From: Piper betle
Taxonomy: Eukaryota; Streptophyta; Magnoliopsida; Piperales; Piperaceae
Direction of reading: 5' to 3'
NCBI GenBank assembly: GCA_033002965.1
Contig: JAURVB010013178.1
Span: 62,001-126,000 of the forward strand
DNA: 64,000 nt
The notes below the pieces were generated by a model. It saw only the letters and a list, made by a program, of their open reading frames with translations, made no database searches and had not been told where the DNA came from. A program made the translations under genes and the position numbers. Of the stretch, positions 25,186 to 37,855 are shown one piece after another (the stretch's first letter is position 1; each line of letters starts with the position of its first letter).

Positions 25186-27324
25186 TATAACAACCTAACA
25201 ACCTGTATTTGCTCAAAATTTGTTTTGGAGGTTAATTTTTTATTAATATGTGTAATTTAGTCATTTCCCCTCATTATTTGGCTATGCTAATCTTCACTGC
25301 GGGGAATTTTGTATAATTGATGGGTATCACTTTGTTAAATGACTCTCTTAAGTACATGGTTGGAAGGATTAATGCACACTCTTTTTCGTCATTATTCAGG
25401 ATTTTTCTAAAAAGAGTATCAATTTTCTTCATTAAAGTGTTCTGATCTTCATTATTGTGACTTGGGTATAATTTATGTGCCATTTTGTTACTGAATTTTC
25501 TGTAGAATGCATGATGGCCAGAATTATTGCACAATCTTTTCCTTCATCCTACTTCATTATTCATGATTTATTAAAATTAGGGAATAACCGACAATAAACC
25601 TAAGCAAAATTTTGAAACTACCTTGCTCACACAAATAAGAAGTTCAATATAATACACACCTTATTCAAACATTTGCCACTCTTGAACATTGGGATCATGA
25701 TAATTAATCATACTTAGACTAAGACTTGGTCATCTTTCTTGTTCGAAATTAATATTAAATAATTGTGCTGATCGAGCATTTAATTGAGACTATCTGTAGC
25801 TCTCCTTTATGCATTCTTCTGAACTTCACACTGTAAAACAATGTTGGTCTAACTACATATTTCTTTTGGTTGCCACTATTTCCTGGTCTTCATGATTGAG
25901 GCCAAACAGTTTATGTTGGTCGAGTATTTAATTGAGACTTTCATGTATTATTTGATGACTAATACATCTTAGTAACATGCATAAAATTGTATTCTGCTGT
26001 GCAAAATTCTTTAATATTTTTCCAGTATTCATTCGAAAGTCCGATAAATTATCAAGGTAGATCTCATTGAACTTTTTGTATTTACTTGCTCTACTTTCTG
26101 TTACATTACTTTTTCCCCCAAGAAAAAACATTTTGTGGTTTGGGCGTAATAGTTATTAATCATGTAGAAGGTTCATTCTTGAATGGCAGCAAGTAATACC
26201 CAATATACGGTGATAACTTGTTTTGGCTTTGGGGATTGCAAATGACGAACTGAGTTTTGATCGCAACCATAAATTGCCATTTGTTATTGTTGAAGAGCAT
26301 AGGAGTCCTCAGAGCATCTCCTTGGTTGCATAATGTGCTGAAATTTTTATCCATCCCAGATTATGGCTTGTGAGCCTGGCTTCATTTTGACTATCGCTTG
26401 GGAAAAACTAGTTTTAGGCATTTGCAATTCATGATCAATAGCAAATCTTTAATGGTTCAAAATTAAAAAAACAAAAGCAAAAAATAGCATGTCTTTTATA
26501 AACTATAAGCGCGGTTTAGCGGAGAATGCCAATTCTTCATATGATGAGAAAATGGGTTTTGAGGGATAACAACCGAAAACATGTTTTTCTAAGCAGAGGG
26601 AAAGAACTAGGGGCTTATGGGTAGGCAAGTTTTGATGTCTTCACGGCATATAGCAGGAATAAAACAACGATAAGAAGGATTTTTTAAACATTCACCAATT
26701 TAGGAGAAAATTTCTGGGTTTTTGGGCAAGACTTCACCCGTTCACAACTGCTTGTTGATAAACCTGTTGGGTTATCTATCCTCCGTAAATACATGAACAT
26801 ACAACCCTATTTTGATTGAAAATTAAGATTTTCTATATTTGGTTAGTTGAAAGGGATAAAAACAACGTACGACACTTTTCTTTTTTGGGGTTTTTTTTTA
26901 TTTTTGGGTTTTGGAAAAACACTGCTGCAAAGGGAGAAAAAAATTGAGTATATTGAAGAAAGGTGAATGCTTTGTTAAAATTGACTTGCAATCGTCAATG
27001 GTAATTTCGTCAAAATTTTAATATGTAATATTCTTTCTTTATTGTCTTCACGACTTTATATCAATTTTGTAAAAAATACAATAAATTAGTATTGGAGAAT
27101 TTATTCTCCTGTGGATCTATTCTGTATCAAAATTGTGCCGTTTTCCGTAGTTTTTCCCTAAATTTGGGGTTTTCTATGTAAAATTATCTTGTCATCTCTA
27201 TTTATTTGCTTAGTACTTTTCATCCTTGTGTATTTGAAATAGGAGATTTGTATTTAGTTTGTTTGGTTAAACCCAACAAAACCTGCTCTTCACGGACCTC
27301 CCCCTACTATCAATATCATCTACT
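25186..27324. other. AT-rich region 3' of the DCD gene
   Basis: About 2.1 kb with no domain-bearing frame. Frames at 25274-25534, 25928-26131 and 26160-26354 are AT-rich and unrecognised. The bases nearest 27324 probably include the DCD gene's 3' UTR. Confidence 0.45.
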
Positions 27325-30300
27325 TCATTTCTCTTGACAAATACAATCAGCTAAAGTGAAAATCAACTTCTTTGGTACCAAGGAGGGATATGGGAATTGA
27401 GATATGGATGGCTGAGAAATATGACTGGAAGTTGGATATGCCCGTCCAAACTCAACATGGTGATTGGAAGCAGCTATATTCATTTTTATGGATAGCTGAG
27501 AAGCATGACTAAAACTTGGATATGTATGGTCGAACTCGGCGTGAAAATATCTTTGAAAACCAACTGGAGGTTGCACACTCTCGCTTCCCTCTCCCCTAGC
27601 ATATGCAGTGGGGTATAACCTCCTTTCCCCGATGGCAGCAACTTCACGGTCCCTGTAACTCGTTTCATATGATCCAAGGCTATAATTTTGAGATTAAAGC
27701 AGGAAAAAGAAACATCATTAGTGATCCACGAGATTCATAGATGGATACCACAAAACAAAAGTCAAGCACGAAAAAGAAACATCATTGGTGATCCACGAGC
27801 TTCATAGATGGGTACTACAAAACAAAGTCAACATGACGATACAAACATCAAACGACACTAACTATAAAACGTCCTTTCTGAAGGAAATGGGAAATGGGCT
27901 TTAGGAAGTGACTATTCATTCTCCAAAAAAAGAAGAATAGAAAGTTATACGACTCATCCTCCAACATGACGGTACATAATTTTTTGAACAGGGGTAAAAA
28001 ACATTATAATACAGAACTTCAGGCAAGAATGCCTAATGTCTTTCTAATTAAGTTATAGATGCACTTCAGATATTACTGAAAAGTATGTTGTTCACTTAAA
28101 ATAAGAGCAACATGCGGTTCACCATGTATCTTCAAATATGTGTTTAATAAACGGATTTCATAACTGCCTGAATAGACATACCTCTGGTAAGGTCTGTGCT
28201 GTAATGTCCCAGTATCCCAAGATTGTACATGATTGGGCTTAACATATTGAGGAGCAACACTTCTTGCAACTAGGTGAGGGTGTGGAGCACTATATTTTGC
28301 AACTAGGTGAGGGTGTTGCCCTGGTGGCATAACTCGATACCCTGCCCTTCCTGGAGGAACTCCAACAATAGATGGGTGAGGAAGAAGTGATTGTGCAATA
28401 ACCCATCCGAATCCATTCACAGATGGTAAATTGCTTTGAGGTCCGATTCCAGGTTGCAAATGCAGCCTAGCTACCAGTGAAGTAGAAGGCAGCCTTTTGG
28501 GAGGAGGAAGACTTTGAAATAAGTTGGATAGCTTTCTCACCTAAAGTATGTAAGCCATGATAGATCAGACATAGAACTTACCCAGGTTGACAGCTTCAAC
28601 TACTTAACAGGAGGATATACAGAAACATGCATTAAACTCAAGTTATCACCTGTTCTTCATTCAGCTCCTGATAAAATTTGTTTTGAGTATAATTTTCCTT
28701 GATCGCCTGCTTAAGTACCCTCTCTGGCAGAGGTACACACTCCTTGAAAATTTTAAACCTCACCTAACGAGAAGCCATAAAAATCCATACTTGGTCACAA
28801 TATAAAGTCACTTTTAGAAGCCTACAGTAAAATTGCTCTCCATCTTAAAAAGAAAATTAACCAAAAAGGCTAATTCAAAATTTGGTCAACAAAATAGACA
28901 ATTATTTAAAACCAAATTTCATCAAGCACAAAATCAACCAAATTAGACTCCAGCCAAGCTAAAATCTTTACTCAAAACTCAAATACATGCAATATGTTTC
29001 AGAAGTTACAAATGATAAATAAATCTATGCACCAAAAATACATAAAATGGCAAAAAGATTTAACATCCATAGAATGGTTAAGCAGCAAAAATGCTAAAAC
29101 TTCAATAATCAGCTGGGAAAACAAAAAAAACTTAATCAACCGCTAAGACCACCTTGCCAGTACTCTAGCAAACATTTGACGTGTGTTGCAGCCCATGTTG
29201 AACCAACTATTTTATCACCATGTTTTCAATATATTTTTCATAAACGAGAAAAATAACTTGGTTATAAAATGAAAGTGTTCTTTAAAAACACATAATTGAG
29301 AGAGATCAATGACACAAGACAGTCCAACATAGCAAAAATAGCTGAGTTTGGGACATAGGTCAATAGGTTGAAACTATCAATGCCTCATGAGCATCGGCTT
29401 ATACATTGTAAGATAAAGAAAATGTAGAAGAGATGATTCATATGACAAACGATTTGGTTCATTTAGAGCTCACAGTAACCTCTAAACAGTGGAAAAGAAG
29501 ATTTAGGCCAACAAAATGGGAAGGCCCCTTTCTAATATGTTATTTTCCTCCATTTTTACAAGCAGAAAAACCATCTTAGCTGTAACTGTCAAACCCTGAG
29601 GAAAAGGTTTTCTATGTTTTGGTGTCAAATGTCTAAATTACAGGGTACCCTGTTTTTAGGGCTCAATTACAAACCCTTCTTCCATACCTTTGGAAGACCT
29701 TCGCAGGCTCAAAAAAGTACATTTCCAGACATTCCATGAGCAAGCACTCTTAAATATTATTTTCCCCTGGAAAAAAATTTTGGTAAATAATATCTACCTG
29801 TGCTTGAAAGGAACCTTCAAAAGCATCTGATTCCAAGTTTTTATCACTGTCACTAGTTGCAGAATATAGTCCATATATTCTGACGGATGTCAAAGAGATA
29901 GAGTTTAGTGCCTCTCTTAATTCTTTTAACTACTTCCAATTTCCCCGCAGGAAGTCCAAACACGCGATAGCGGAAGCAGTCATATTTTGTTTTTTACTGC
30001 AAATAAAAATGAAACCTGAAATTCTACTTTCAACCGAAGGTGTTTCCTTATTTTCTTGTGTGTAAGGCTCCTCCAATTGACTGGCAGAAGCCTGACTTCC
30101 AATCACAGCCTCGGTTGAACTAGCAGCTGCAAATTTTTCAGATGTCACCGATTCATTCGCCTTTAAGTTTTTAGTGCGAACTCCCCTCTTTCTTGGAAAA
30201 TAATGCACTTCAGCTTCAACTGTAGCTTTGTTGTCATTCTTGGCCGTGTTGGTCTCAATTGAAGGCTTGGCCCAGTTTCCTAGCAATTATGGTTGCATAA

Positions 30301-31254
30301 ATCAGAATCGGAATTGTGAATCGATTTTTCAATGAGTTGGAATCGGTCTAAATCGAATAGGAATTTTTCTAATGGAATCGGTCTAAATCGGTCATATATA
30401 ATAATTTGACAAATCATAAATAAATATATAAAAATTAAAAATTGATGTCATTTTGATATTATTATATATATTATATTTTATGATATTTTTTATATTTTTT
30501 AATTTTTTTAAAATTATTTTAAATTAGTTATTATTTTATACTAGAGTCGGACACGAGTCAAGTTTTAATTACAAAAATACCACCACAGTTATTTCTCACC
30601 CACAGTCCTTCCAAGTCGCCGCCGCCGCTGACGCTGTCACCGTGCCCCCCTCCCCCAGACCCGCCCCGCCCCGCCCTGCGCCCGCCGCGCCCCACCTCCC
30701 CCTGCCAGCCCCTCCCTCTCCCTCCCCGCCTTCCCCTGCCGACCGTGCCCTGCCCCTCCAGATCGTCCCCCCGTCGCCCAGTCGCTGTCGTCGTTGCTCA
30801 CCGTCGCCGCCGTCGGGTAAGTTTAGGTTTTTAAAATTTTAATTCTAATTTTACCCTTATTTAAATAATTGAATTAATATTATACCCAGGGTATTTTGGT
30901 AATTTATATTAAAAAATCGATTTTTCTGATTCACCCCGATTCCGAATCCGATTTAAATCGGTCGAAATACAGGTGACTTGGCCGAGTTGGATGCCGATTC
31001 GGGGCCGACCGATTCAGCCCCAAAATTGGGTCGGCACGCAGCCGATTCAATTTAAATCGGCCGATTCTACTCGGAATCGGCCGATTCGTGCAACAGTGCT
31101 CGCAATAACTTCCACTAGTAGTACATTCGTTCTTGCTCTTATTAGTTACAACAGTTTCATTTGTTGCTTCTGAAGAAGTGATATCATCATTATGAGTCCC
31201 CTCACCACTTTCCACCTTCCGCCTTTTATTTTGTGCACGGTTCCTTTTCCCCAT
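27325..31254 (-). pseudogene. DCD-domain (Development and Cell Death) gene, disrupted
   Basis: A plant-specific DCD-domain gene; members are linked to stress and cell-death signalling. From ATG 31254 the product begins MGKRNRAQNKRRKVE, a nuclear-localisation-like basic start, then reads to about 31109 where family A copy 2 interrupts it. Coding resumes at 30289 and runs to 29798, then exons 28763-28650, 28540-28182 and 27679-27325 (stop 27327-27325) join in consistent phase. DCD landmarks are GFIFIC, YDCFRYRVFGLPAGKLEVV, GTKLYLFD, YGLYSATSDSDKNLESDAFE, and FKIFKECVPLPERVLKQAI. The tail is Pro/His/Ser-rich with three HPHLVA-type repeats. Besides the insertion, one base appears missing in an A6 run (29995-29990) and one near 29878-29890, both inside the domain, and the two sides of the insertion are also out of phase. 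It is probably a pseudogene; if the small gaps are sequence errors, the insertion still breaks it. Confidence 0.78.
30290..31098 (+). mobile_element. Family A Mutator-like element, copy 2 (in DCD gene)
   Basis: An 809-bp element starting TGGTTGCATAAATC and ending GATTCGTGCAACAGTG. Its flanks CTAGCAATTA (30280-30289) and CTCGCAATAA (31099-31108) agree at eight of ten positions. AATCGG arrays fill both ends, with a C-rich GC body at about 30615-30820 and the AT-rich arms typical of the family. The insertion lies in DCD coding sequence. Confidence 0.78.
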
Positions 31255-31468
31255 TGTTAGACTTCTCAACTGCAAGAACTCCGGTCACCGTAGCAGAAAT
31301 ACATGTAATGACTTTCAGATCGACAATAGTTTGACCTGCACATCATATAATAGATTGGCAGGTATTAGGCTTTCATTTATCAAAACATATCTTGCTGTGG
31401 CCTTTGTCATTTTAAACAGATGATATTGCCCCAAAAGATTCTTTCAGTGTTCCAACTAGTTCACATCA

Positions 31469-32292
31469 TGGTTGCATGAATCGGAATCGGAATCGGAATC
31501 GGTTTTCCAGGGAGTCGGAATCGGAATCGGAATCGGTCTGAATCGGCCAAGAATCGGTTCAGTTGAATCGGTCCAAATTAATTTAATCGGTCATATATAA
31601 TAATTTGATAATTTATAATATAAATATATTAAAATTGGGTATTGATGTTATTTTGATATTATTCTGTGTATTATAGTTTTTGATATTTTTAAATATTTTT
31701 AAGATTTTTTAAATTATTTAGAATTAATTATTATTTTTGACTCGAGTTAGACTCGAGTCAACTTTTAATTACGAGAATGCCACTCTTTACCCCCGCCGCC
31801 GGCCTGGTCGGCGGCGAGTCTCGCGGCGGCGATGTCGGAGGATGTCAGCAGCCCGGTCGGACGAACAATCAGCGACCTGCAGCCGGCGGCGAGGCGGCCT
31901 GGAGCGGTGGCGAGTCGGCGGCGAGTCGCGGTGATTCGTGTGTCACAGCCCGATTCGGTCCGGCCACACTTCGGCGGCGACGTTGCGAGGTCGGCGGCGA
32001 GGTCGGTAGCCCGGTCGGCGGCGAGCCCGGAGTCGGGGAGCACGACGGAGGGCGGAAACTGGGCGGCGGCGGGCGGACGGACGAGGGGCGGCGGCGGGCG
32101 GACGGACGAGCGGCGGCGGCGTGGGGGAGCGGGTTTGATTTTAGGTTTTTAAAATCTAAATTATCATTTTACCCATACTTAAATAATTTAATAAAAATTA
32201 TACCTAAGGTATTTTAGTAATTTTATTAAAAAAACCGATTTCAATTTAAATCGGCCGATTCCGCACAGAATCGGCCGATTCGTTCAACAGAG
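31469..32292 (+). mobile_element. Family A Mutator-like element, copy 3 (youngest)
   Basis: An 824-bp element flanked by a perfect 10-bp duplication GTTCACATCA (31459-31468 and 32293-32302). The left end TGGTTGCATGAATCGG and right end CCGATTCGTTCAACAGAG are inverted over about 15 positions. It carries a near-perfect hairpin, TTGACTCGAG (31737-31746), 5-nt loop, CTCGAGTCAA (31752-31761), followed by TTTTAATTACGAGAATGCCA and a GC-rich body at 31785-32130. Noncoding. The exact duplication and clean AATCGG arrays mark it as the most recent of the five. Confidence 0.82.
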
Positions 32293-32302
32293 GTTCACAT
32301 CA

Positions 32303-33680
32303 AGTGACAATTACTTGAATACATGAACATTTCGCAACTTCATGCAATCAGCTGTAGTTAAACCTCGGTATTTTTGCACACATCTCGCAGTGATTGAAAC
32401 AACAACGCACAACCACCAGAGTACAACAAAACCACCACTATTCGAATTCTATCAATTAAACACCCCAAAAAACTAGGCAAACAACACTAAGCTGCTCACA
32501 AAACGAACCATTATTATTAAGAGAAAAACAAAATAATTTGGGAAAGGGGAAGGGGAACCGCAGCTGCAGCTCCGAAGGAGAGTTTGAAGGTTTTCCTTGC
32601 ACTCTTGTGATTTGTGATTTGTGATTTGTGATGACGAAAGGGCAGTTAGTCCTGTCCTCCAAAATGTTTTTCTCTTTTTTTAAAATTATTTTGCTTCATT
32701 TTGATATACGACTTATTTTTTACATGAGTTGTATATATAAAATAAAGAGCATAAGTAGGAAATTGATAAATTTTATCTTTTTTGACATTAATATAATTTA
32801 TTTTTAAATTTTAAAAAATGTATTAATTTAATGATATTTTATTTATTATAATTACTTTAATAATTAAAATAAAAAATTAAAAATAATAATTGGAGTTGAA
32901 AATATATAAATATTATTATTATTTATTTTTATTTTTATTTATGCTGATTTTAAGTATAACTCATCTAAGCTATACACTAGGTATAATTTATGTATATAAA
33001 ATTTTATATTTGAATATTTTTTCTTTTTTCAAGCACAGTTAAATGAAATATTGGCATCAACTATCCAAAGAGTGTTCTCTTTCTTTCCTTTTTAATTATA
33101 AAAACAGTTGTTTTTTATTAAAAAATGGGTTGCGAGTCCGTGAGTTGCCTGCCTCGTGCACCGGGAAGTAATCAAAATAAATATTGAGAATGTTCAAGTC
33201 TTAAATATTTTTATAAAAATTAACCATAAATATAAATTTACATCACAAGTAATTCTCAATTATAATTGTACATATCCCTTTTTTCTATTTACTACACGAT
33301 AATAATAGAACAAGATGAAAGCTATCGATTTTATGATCGTCAACAAGCCCGTTATTAAGATTTTTTAATTTTATTTTTAAAAAAAGGACAGTTACATAAA
33401 ATAAACGAGTTATTATATTTCAACATTGTATTTATATTTTGGCCCATGATTTTTTTTAATATTTTAATAAATCCTAAAAATTTAAATAATATTCTTTATA
33501 AAGGGCAGTAAAATTAAGTGTAAACAAAGGAAAATTCTCAGAATTTACTGAAAATTTTCCATTAGTAAGTAAATGAAGTAAAAACATTCTTAAAAATAGA
33601 AAGTTTAATATTAGACTTAACATGGATACAAGGAGCTTGTCAAGTTATCACATAACCCCGCACATCGAGCAATGTCTTGT
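32303..33680. other. AT-rich intergenic region
   Basis: About 1.4 kb between family A copy 3 and the AHL gene's 3' side. A tandem TTTGTGAT repeat lies at about 32609-32632. Nothing coding recognised. Confidence 0.5.
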
Positions 33681-34299
33681 TTATAACTGATATAGGCTTA
33701 AAAAGGATGGAAGAATTTTTTTCTTTTTTATTTTGAAGAGAAAAAAGGGGCTAACACGTGAAGGAATACTCGGCCAAATATATTTTGAGTATGGCATCCC
33801 CAACCAAACCAGTTGAGTAGAAGGTAATGCACATTCGGCGACAAGTATACAACGTTTGGAAGACACCGATGAAGACAGCCCCACATTGTATGGGGGGTAA
33901 GAGAACAACATATTTTTGCCATGCCCATGTCTCCGAACAAGAGAAATATCATCCACCACACCTAGGATTTCATACAACTTGCACCTGCTCACCTGCTCTC
34001 TTCGACAACAAGAAATATCAATAAAACGGGGGAGTCTGGACAAATGCACAGAGTGAAGAAATGCCACCAAGTTGGCAACAATAATATATGAAATGCATCC
34101 ATCCAACATCTAGCTACGAGTATCAACCTCCGGGGTATTTTTCACAGGTGTAAAAGGTGCAAATACAGGCGGACCAAGGAAATTAACATCCAGCATTAAC
34201 AAATTTTCCTGCAAAAATTGTGTTAGCTGAAAACAATTCACTTCTATGATGCCAATATACAGAATTTCCTCGGCTGTCGATTTTTGTAGTGAAATTCTT
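33681..34299 (-). other. Downstream region and probable 3' UTR of the AHL gene
   Basis: The 620 bp after the AHL stop codon. A 142-codon frame at 33681-34109 has no domain and sits where the 3' UTR should be. Confidence 0.4.
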
Positions 34300-37153
34300 C
34301 TATCCACGTGTCAAGTCGATATCTATAGGGGAGTTTCTCAGGTCCATTGGCCGAGAACTTACCCAACCCCCAATCAATGGTGAAGGAAGATTTTGACCGA
34401 CAGCACCACCGCTCGGTGTTGAGGGTTTATCAATAGCTGCTGCTTCTCCTTCAACACCAGCTTCATTGCTTGCAGCGGATTTGATCTTTGCCTTTGCACC
34501 ACTGTAGGTAAAGCTCCCAACAATAACCTGAAATAATGTTCTTTCAGAACCAAGCAGTGGTCATCGAAAGATGTTGAATCGAGTTAACAAATTAACTACA
34601 TAGCTGAAGTTATATGGGTGTCACCTGCACAGGAGTGGCTGCAATAAGCAGCCCGCCAACTCCTCCTCCAATCACGCGACCATCTGGGCCTGAAAGGGAA
34701 ACACTCAGACCACCGGAGCGATTGCGGGATCCACCAATGTCAGAGAGCAGGTAGGATCCAGATAAACAGAGAATCTCAAATCGACCCTACTCCAAGATAA
34801 GTATGAGCTCTGTTAAGATCACTTACTCGAAAGAAAATACAAGAAAACATAATCTTCAACGCTATAAGCCATATGCTGTGGAATATTACGACATACAATC
34901 TATTTCTAGGCCTACAATGGGCAGCAGATCATGCATGCGAAATAATAAGTGACACCTTGACAAACAGTTCACACGTAATAACATTACAAAAAGATTCTCA
35001 TCTACCTTAAGTCATTATCAAACCAGGCCAACAGTAAACCTTTAAGAAGAAAAATCCAGCACAAGGCACCAAGTGGCATGTAGTAATCCATAATAACTGT
35101 ATAAAGTTAGAACATCACATCAAAAGATGTTAGACAAACAAGACATTTTCTGTTCGTCGAATTATGGGAAAAACAAATGAAATATCACCTTTCTTAGACA
35201 ATGTTAGACAATTATTATTACAGTCTATCTTTGTAAAGAAAACAAGTGAACTAAATGGAAAAGGCGTAATATCTTTGTAATGTTGAGCTTGAAATTTGAA
35301 TCATCTGTGTTTGACCACTAAGGAATATCCTTGTAGACAATAATTATCAATTTTGTGAAAGAATGACCATAGACAATACATGAATGGTTCTAACTCCAAG
35401 CCAGAAATAACAATGTGTGTTATGAGGCCACTTCAGAACACAATATACCCACTAATTTAGTGACTCAAATGCAAGATCAATTTTTCTCAATTTAATAGAT
35501 TCCTGAGGATCAACACAGAAACAGAGATGGAGAGAATTTTTAGAGTGCTAAGAACAAGAACTGGGATTGCATCAATATCTCACCTACCAGCAAATGTTCA
35601 CTCGATTTTCAGTATATATTCACAAGACATCCAAGCAATCGCAAATTGTGACATCACAACTACCAATTTTTGCAGTGAAACCTATCAACTCCAATGTACA
35701 ATGGCAAATGAGGAAGAAAACTCGCAACTATGGTCATTAATTGATAATTGATAATAATTTACCTCATATGTAATGGTTCCCCCAGAAGACGCAGGCTGAC
35801 GAAGTGTCACTGTTGAGACAACGCCATTGGCTGACAGTATACAAATAGCCCTTGGTCCCTGCTGAGAGAAGGACATGATTTTTGCTGCAATGTCCTGTCA
35901 CAGCAGAAAAGCAAGACTTAGAATGGTTGGAATGTTGTGTAACCAACAAATCAAAACAGAGAGATATAGGATCAGATTTATTTATCTCAGAAGATTCTCA
36001 TCACAAGCAATGCACCCCCGGAGATATTATGAAATGGTATATAATTTAAATGACGGTATAGTTTCATAATCTACAGTCGTTATGAATTAAACAGATAACA
36101 AAGTAGCTGAGAGCCAAACAATAAAAAAATCAACAGTTACATTGGGCAAAACAATTCGAGAATATCAAAGGCTTATGTGATCCTAACAAACTGAGTAAAC
36201 ATGAAAGCTACTCACATAAGCATCATACGATTGGAACACTATGTTTGAAAGGTCAACTAAAAAGTAACCCCTTTGCTGAGCACCGGTAAAAGGATAATGA
36301 ATATTTGAGATTCAACTGCATCAAAATGGCATATGTGCATCGAATCGAGAAGTGAGAAAAACAACAACTCCATATCGACCTTACTCATGACAACATACAG
36401 AGCACTACGACCAACCGAATCCACCAAATGATCCAGACATACGTGTTCCCAGAAGTTAGGCACATAAAGCATACCTCTCCAGCAGAAATAGTCACAACAT
36501 GGGGAGTAAACCCCATCCCAGCCGAACCTGACATCCATTCACCTAGCAAAATAAGTAGCTTAAGAAACATGCATCCACTAAAACGATGGATCCAAAGCAC
36601 AAACATCCACACTAACATATTAACCAGCTTCCACAATCTACACTTTCTTGGATAATTTTTACCAGGTCATTCTCAACACGTTACAAGATACGCAAAGAAA
36701 ACAAAGAACTGGAAGAGCTAACATTCACATACCAAGGGAGGCTAACTGCTGCTTCTTCCCGGAACCAGGCGGCCGCCCTCTGCCCCGCTTTTGCATGGAA
36801 GGAGCAGAACCCCCGGCCGCCGCTTGAGGCGAGGAAGAAGAGATCGGAGACAATGCGAGGGCAACAGATCCATCGGGCCCGTACTTGCGAGGCCTGCCCC
36901 TCTTCCTCTTCACGGGCTGCCCAAGAGGCATGGCCGAAGAAGAGCTAAGATTAGCCCCATGACCAGACATTGACTCCTCCAGGGAGTACACCGCCCCAAC
37001 GGAGCTGCCGCCGGCGTGAGGCTGCAGGGGTTGGCCAGGGCCGCTAAAGGGGCGCATAGCAGCAGAGCCATGAAGAGCACCAGGCTGCGTGCCCGATCCA
37101 GACCCGCCCATGCCCCTCTGCATGTAGTACGCCATGGCTTCCCTCCCATCCAT
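34300..37153 (-). CDS. AHL: AT-hook motif nuclear-localized (AHL) protein
   Basis: A complete five-exon gene for a 336-residue AHL protein, a plant nuclear DNA-binding factor that binds AT-rich matrix-attachment DNA and regulates growth and chromatin. Exons are 37153-36733, 36542-36475, 35894-35763, 34786-34625 and 34527-34300; every junction is GT-AG and in phase, with stop TAG at 34302-34300. Residues 1-80 are Gly/Ser-rich. Two AT-hooks are visible: KRKRGRPRKYGPDG (residues 82-95) and KRGRGRPPGSGKK (122-134). A PPC/DUF296 domain follows at about 152-272, with GFTPHVVTISAGE, GRFEILCLSG at 208-217, and the core RNRSGGLSVSLSGPDGRVIG. Two hooks plus one PPC domain with introns fit the intron-bearing AHL clade. 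No frameshift is seen. The first exon is strongly GC-rich, unlike the AT-rich introns. Confidence 0.95.
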
Positions 37154-37800
37154 TCATCTACCTCCCCAAGTTCAAAAGCACCCAAACCCTCGCAGAAACC
37201 CCACCTTCACCACACATACGCTACCCGTCAACCCAAGACCCAGATCCAAGTCTCTGCTATTTTGTACACTCCAAGACCAGCAAGACCAGCAGGAAAGCTT
37301 CAACAATCCCAGTAGACACTCGTGCAAAAGCAAGACAAACCCAGATGAATAAAAAACATCAAAAGGTTCAAATCAAAGCAGGCAGGCAGGCAGGCCGCAG
37401 GAGGGGCGATGAAATGAACAAGGGGTAGAAGATGCTAGAAAATGGAGAGGGGGAACGGAATAGTGAGTTTGGGAGGCGGGCAGGAGAGGAGAAGGAGAGA
37501 AGGGTGGCAGCGGCGTTGGTGTAAGACCAGTGTCAGAGAAGAGGGGGTGGGAGCAGTACCAGTACACTAGTCGTAGTAGTAGGGAGGGGAGGGGAGGGGA
37601 GGGGAGGAGAAAGGAAGATGGAGGGAGATAAAGGGAGACTAAATGGGATAAGCACCAAATACTGCCGCTCATGTCTGAGCCAAGCTGGATGGGATAAAAT
37701 GGGTGGGGGTCTCGCCCCACTTACCATACCTCCCTCCTTCCCTCCTTCCTTCCTCAGACTCCCTTCCCGCCTTCAGATGCAACTGCACGCTCTTCCTGAG
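37154..37800 (-). promoter_or_regulatory. AHL 5' UTR and promoter, CT/GA-rich
   Basis: Upstream of the AHL start the coding strand carries long CT-rich stretches, including CCTCCCCTCCCCTCCC-type repeats (plus-strand GGGGAGGGGA at about 37580-37610) and CTCCTTCCTT-like runs. Such pyrimidine tracts are common in plant core promoters and 5' UTRs. No TATA box is placed with confidence. Confidence 0.4.
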
Positions 37801-37814
37801 ACACCCTACCCCGT

Positions 37815-37855
<41 letters not shown>

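Noticed and set aside
33681..34109. A 142-codon minus-strand frame after the AHL stop
   Set aside because: It lies in the probable 3' UTR, has no domain and ends in a Lys run; no splice signal links it to AHL.
36257..36538. A 93-codon frame overlapping AHL
   Set aside because: It mixes intron 2 and exon 2 in a wrong register; the spliced PPC frame explains the conserved part.
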